Assembly: GCF_030406605.1 (NCBI RefSeq)
Contig: NZ_CP129104.1
Coordinates: forward strand, 1,752,552-1,816,551
Origin: Curtobacterium sp. 458
GTDB lineage: Bacteria > Actinomycetota > Actinomycetes > Actinomycetales > Microbacteriaceae
DNA length: 64,000 bases
Direction of reading: 5' to 3'
Below are positions 61,668-64,000 of the stretch, piece after piece (positions within the stretch are counted from its first letter, which is position 1; every line of letters begins with the position of its first letter). A model generated the notes under the pieces. The model searched no databases, was not told the origin of the DNA, and worked only from the letters and a program-made list of their open reading frames with translations. Made by a program: the position numbers and the translations under genes.

Positions 61668-62416
61668 GCGAGGTCACGATCCGCGCCCGGATCCGCGAGG
61701 CGTCCAACGCGACCTTCCTCGCCGACCTCGACGGCGAGGCCGTCGTCTACAAGCCGATCGAGGGCGAGCGCCCCCTGTGGGACTTCCCGGACGGGACGCT
61801 CGCCGGCCGGGAGGTCGCGGCGTACCTCGTCTCGGAGGCGTTCGGCTGGGGCGTCGTCCCGCCGACCTGGCTCGGCGACGGGCCGTTCGGCCCCGGCATG
61901 CTCCAGCGCTGGCAGGACGTCGACCCGGAGCAGGACGCGGTCGACATCGTCGCGCCGGACGTCGCCGAGGCGCCGGGGTCCCCGTGGCTGCCCGTCCTCG
62001 AGGCGATCGACGAGCACGAGCAGCCCGTGACGCTCGTGCACGAGGACTCCGAGCAGCTCCGACGCATGGCGGTGTTCGACGTCGTCGTGAACAACGCCGA
62101 CCGCAAGGGCGGGCACGTGCTCGCGATGCCGGACGGCCACCGGTACGGCGTCGACCACGGCCTCACCTTCCACGTCGAGCACAAGCTCCGCACGGTGCTG
62201 TGGGGCTGGATCGGCGAACCCCTGACCCCCGACGAACTCGAGGGCATCGACCGGGTGTCCGCCGCGTTGAGCGGCGACCTCGGTCGTGCGCTGCGGGAAC
62301 ACCTCACGGGGCAGGAGGTCGACACGATCGCGGCGCGGTGCGCTGCGCTCCGCGCCGTCGGGATCTTCCCGCCGCCGCCCGGCCACGGCTCGGCCGTGCC
62401 CTGGCCACTGTTCTGA
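61664..62416 (+). CDS. SCO1664-family protein (PI3/4-kinase-like fold)
   Basis: 250 residues. Kinase-like features: nucleotide-binding Lys in AVVYKPIEGERPLWDFPDGTL, catalytic-loop-like FDVVVNNADRKGGHVL and metal-binding VDHGLTFHVEHKLRTVLWGW. These resemble the HipA/PI-kinase-like fold. Function unknown. Third member of the trio; mshC, its usual neighbour in other actinobacteria, does not follow here, as the next gene is convergent. Confidence 0.9.
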   Translation: MSEVTIRARIREASNATFLADLDGEAVVYKPIEGERPLWDFPDGTLAGREVAAYLVSEAFGWGVVPPTWLGDGPFGPGMLQRWQDVDPEQDAVDIVAPDVAEAPGSPWLPVLEAIDEHEQPVTLVHEDSEQLRRMAVFDVVVNNADRKGGHVLAMPDGHRYGVDHGLTFHVEHKLRTVLWGWIGEPLTPDELEGIDRVSAALSGDLGRALREHLTGQEVDTIAARCAALRAVGIFPPPPGHGSAVPWPLF

Positions 62417-62484
62417 GCCGATCCCGCCCGACCGGGCCGGCCTGGCTCGATCGTGCCGTCGCGCTCCGACGCAGCGTGAGCGGG

Positions 62485-62534
62485 TGACGGCCTGGAGGCC
62501 CGTGGCGGCGCCGTCACGGGCCTCCAGGCCGTCA
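62485..62534. terminator. GGCCTGGAGGC hairpin family, copy 7 (convergent)
   Basis: TGACGGCCTGGAGGCCCGTG... pairs with its complement with one mismatch in 25. Lies between the SCO1664-type and VWA gene 3' ends. Confidence 0.7.
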
Positions 62535-62545
62535 GGTGGGCGGGC

Positions 62546-64000
62546 TCAGAACGACCAGTCGTCGCGGCCGTACCCGCCGAAGAGGCCGCCGCCGAAGGCG
62601 CTGCCGCCGTACGCGCCACCGCCGCGTCGCGAACCGAGGTAGGAACCGACCACGGCGACGCCGAGGTCGTCGTTCTCCGGCGCCACGACCGTGCCGTCCA
62701 CCCGCTTCGCCATCGCGTCGATGAACCGGGCGAGCCCCGGGTCGTCGCCGAGTCGGAAGAAGGTGGTCTGGGCGCCGAGCCGTCCGGCGTTCTCGAGCTC
62801 GCGGACGGAGAGCGCGACCGTGATCGGGTCGGGCGGGTAGTTGAACCAGACCTGCCCGTTCGGCTCCAGGTGCGACGTGGGCTCGCCGTCGGTGACGATC
62901 AGCAGCACCGGCTGTGCGGTCGGGTGCTTCCGGAAGTGCCGGTTCGCGAGGAGCAGCGCGTGGTGCAGGTTCGTGCCCTTGTCCCACATCGCGTCGAGTC
63001 CGACGAGCTGATCGATGTCCATCACCTCGGCCTCGCGGCCGAACGCGATCAGCTGCAGGTCGTCGCCGCGGAACCGGGTGGACACGAGGGTGTGCAGGGC
63101 GAGGGCGGTGCGCTTCATCGGCACCCAGCGGTCCTCCATCGCCATCGAGAAGGAGGTGTCGACGAGCAGCGCCACGCAGGCCTGCGTCCGGGCCTCGGTC
63201 TCCTGCACCTCGACGTCGTCGATCTCCAGCCGCACGCCGGGACCGGAGCGTCCGGCCGCCGCGGTGCGCACGAGGGCGTTCGTGATCGAGCGCGTGACGT
63301 CCCACGGCTCGGTGTCGCCGTACTCCCACGGGCGGGTGGCCCCGGACGGCTCACCGGACGCGCCGGAGCGGCGGAGGTCGCGCGCGCCCTGACGGCCGGA
63401 CATCCGCTCGGCGACGTCCTTGAGGAGGCTCTTCCCGAGCTGCCGCATCGCCTTCGGGGTGAGTTGCAGCTGCCCGTCCGAACCGCGTCGGACGGTGCCC
63501 GAGTTGCGGAGGGCCTTCTCGAGCTGCTGCAGCGTCCGGGCGTCGACGGCCGCCTCGTCGCCGAGCTGCCGCGAGAGCGCGTCGAGGTCGAGGTCGTCGA
63601 GGTCCGAGCCGGGCCCGGTCTGCGCGAGCTGCTCGGCGAGTGCGTCGAGGTCGGCGATGTCCTGGAAGACCCCGGTGCCGTCGCCGAGCCCGAGCCCCTG
63701 GTCGCCGTCCATCCGCTCGGACCCGCCCCAGTCCTCACCGGGGCGGAGAGCGCGGAGGTTGCCGTCGAGCTGGCCCAGCTGCCCCATGAGGTCGGGGGAG
63801 CCGAAAGCCTGCTGGGCCAGGGCGTCGAGCTCGTCCCGCTGCTCCTGGGTCATCGAGTTGCGCATCCGCTGGGCGGCCGCGGCACGGGCGGCGAGGTCGT
63901 CGAGGAGCTCGTCGACGTCCTTCGGGTTCGACGGGAAGTGCTGTCCGTGCTTCGCCATGAAGTCGTCGAACTGCTCCTGCGTGTCCGTCCCGGCGCGGTG
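62546..64000 (-). CDS. VWA-domain protein, N-terminus off the window
   Basis: 485 codons visible; the frame is open to the right edge (codons before MAKHGQHFPSNP read FDDF), so the true start lies outside. Middle region: helical, Asp/Leu/Gln-rich. C-terminal VWA domain: MIDAS VDTSFSMAMEDRW (DxSxS), KGTNLHHALLLANRHF (Thr) and LLIVTDGEPTSHL (Asp), ending in a Gly-rich tail GGGAYGGSAFGGG. Resembles actinobacterial VWA proteins that work with a MoxR-type AAA ATPase; that partner would be beyond the window. Confidence 0.85.
   Translation of the reverse strand, partial: HRAGTDTQEQFDDFMAKHGQHFPSNPKDVDELLDDLAARAAAAQRMRNSMTQEQRDELDALAQQAFGSPDLMGQLGQLDGNLRALRPGEDWGGSERMDGDQGLGLGDGTGVFQDIADLDALAEQLAQTGPGSDLDDLDLDALSRQLGDEAAVDARTLQQLEKALRNSGTVRRGSDGQLQLTPKAMRQLGKSLLKDVAERMSGRQGARDLRRSGASGEPSGATRPWEYGDTEPWDVTRSITNALVRTAAAGRSGPGVRLEIDDVEVQETEARTQACVALLVDTSFSMAMEDRWVPMKRTALALHTLVSTRFRGDDLQLIAFGREAEVMDIDQLVGLDAMWDKGTNLHHALLLANRHFRKHPTAQPVLLIVTDGEPTSHLEPNGQVWFNYPPDPITVALSVRELENAGRLGAQTTFFRLGDDPGLARFIDAMAKRVDGTVVAPENDDLGVAVVGSYLGSRRGGGAYGGSAFGGGLFGGYGRDDWSF

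Overview
The window is GC-rich, densely packed actinobacterial DNA. Actinobacterial signature genes include the conserved trio of MSMEG_4193-type phosphatase, DUF3090 protein and SCO1664-family protein. Together with high GC and many GTG starts they point to Actinomycetota, most likely Microbacteriaceae such as Curtobacterium (inference; no 16S is present). There is one RNA gene, tRNA-Ser(UGA). I see no insertion sequence, prophage or CRISPR array. Both edge genes are cut: hrpA on the left and a VWA-domain protein on the right.

Layout. 1-9.3 kb: hrpA, a thioredoxin-fold DUF255 protein, a kinase-like/epimerase pair, a two-domain rhodanese, and a DHA2 efflux pump divergent from its TetR repressor. 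9.3-17.2 kb: a membrane protein mannosyltransferase divergent from rsmI, then metG-tatD-rsmA, a two-gene cassette resembling a toxin-antitoxin module, and two small unknown genes. 17.3-25.2 kb: an SDR divergent from an XRE/MmyB regulator, an ATP-grasp protein, a sulfur pair (SfnG-like monooxygenase and MetY), ispE and a membrane glycosyltransferase. 25.3-35.6 kb: a molybdenum island with a TOBE regulator, a MoeB-rhodanese fusion, modABC, a cation exchanger, moaA-moaD, and a cytochrome-b/sulfite-oxidase-type molybdoenzyme fusion. 35.6-46.3 kb: MarR regulator, pheA, lipid kinase, serS-HAD, tRNA-Ser, a HATPase-LuxR fusion divergent from the formaldehyde genes hxlB-hxlA, mtnN, a PepSY membrane protein and a GrpB protein. 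46.5-57.4 kb: two carbohydrate loci, namely LacI/Gfo-Idh-MocA/ABC transporter, and an L-fucose locus (fucU, LacI regulator, aldo-keto reductase, alpha-L-fucosidase) with a BLUF photoreceptor between them. 57.4-64 kb: a ScbR-like TetR, a GNAT enzyme, a second BLUF protein, an MFS permease, the actinobacterial trio and the VWA protein.

Two genome-style signals cut across the genes. First, at least 20 start codons lie 6-7 nt after a TANNNT hexamer, the geometry expected for leaderless mRNAs; this fixes many starts. Second, intergenic gaps carry families of stem-loops: seven copies of a 36-50 bp GGCCTGGAGGC hairpin, mostly at gene 3' ends; a family with variable stems around a GTCGTNCGACA loop in two gaps 46 kb apart; and a pair with a constant GCGTGATCGAC loop. 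One arm of the first family is embedded in the linker of the molybdoenzyme fusion gene.

Functionally the window mixes housekeeping genes with accessory modules suited to a plant- or soil-associated aerobe: fucoside use, organosulfur scavenging, formaldehyde fixation, molybdenum uptake and blue-light sensing. The least explained parts are the cassette at 15353-16083, the HATPase-LuxR fusion and the hairpin families.
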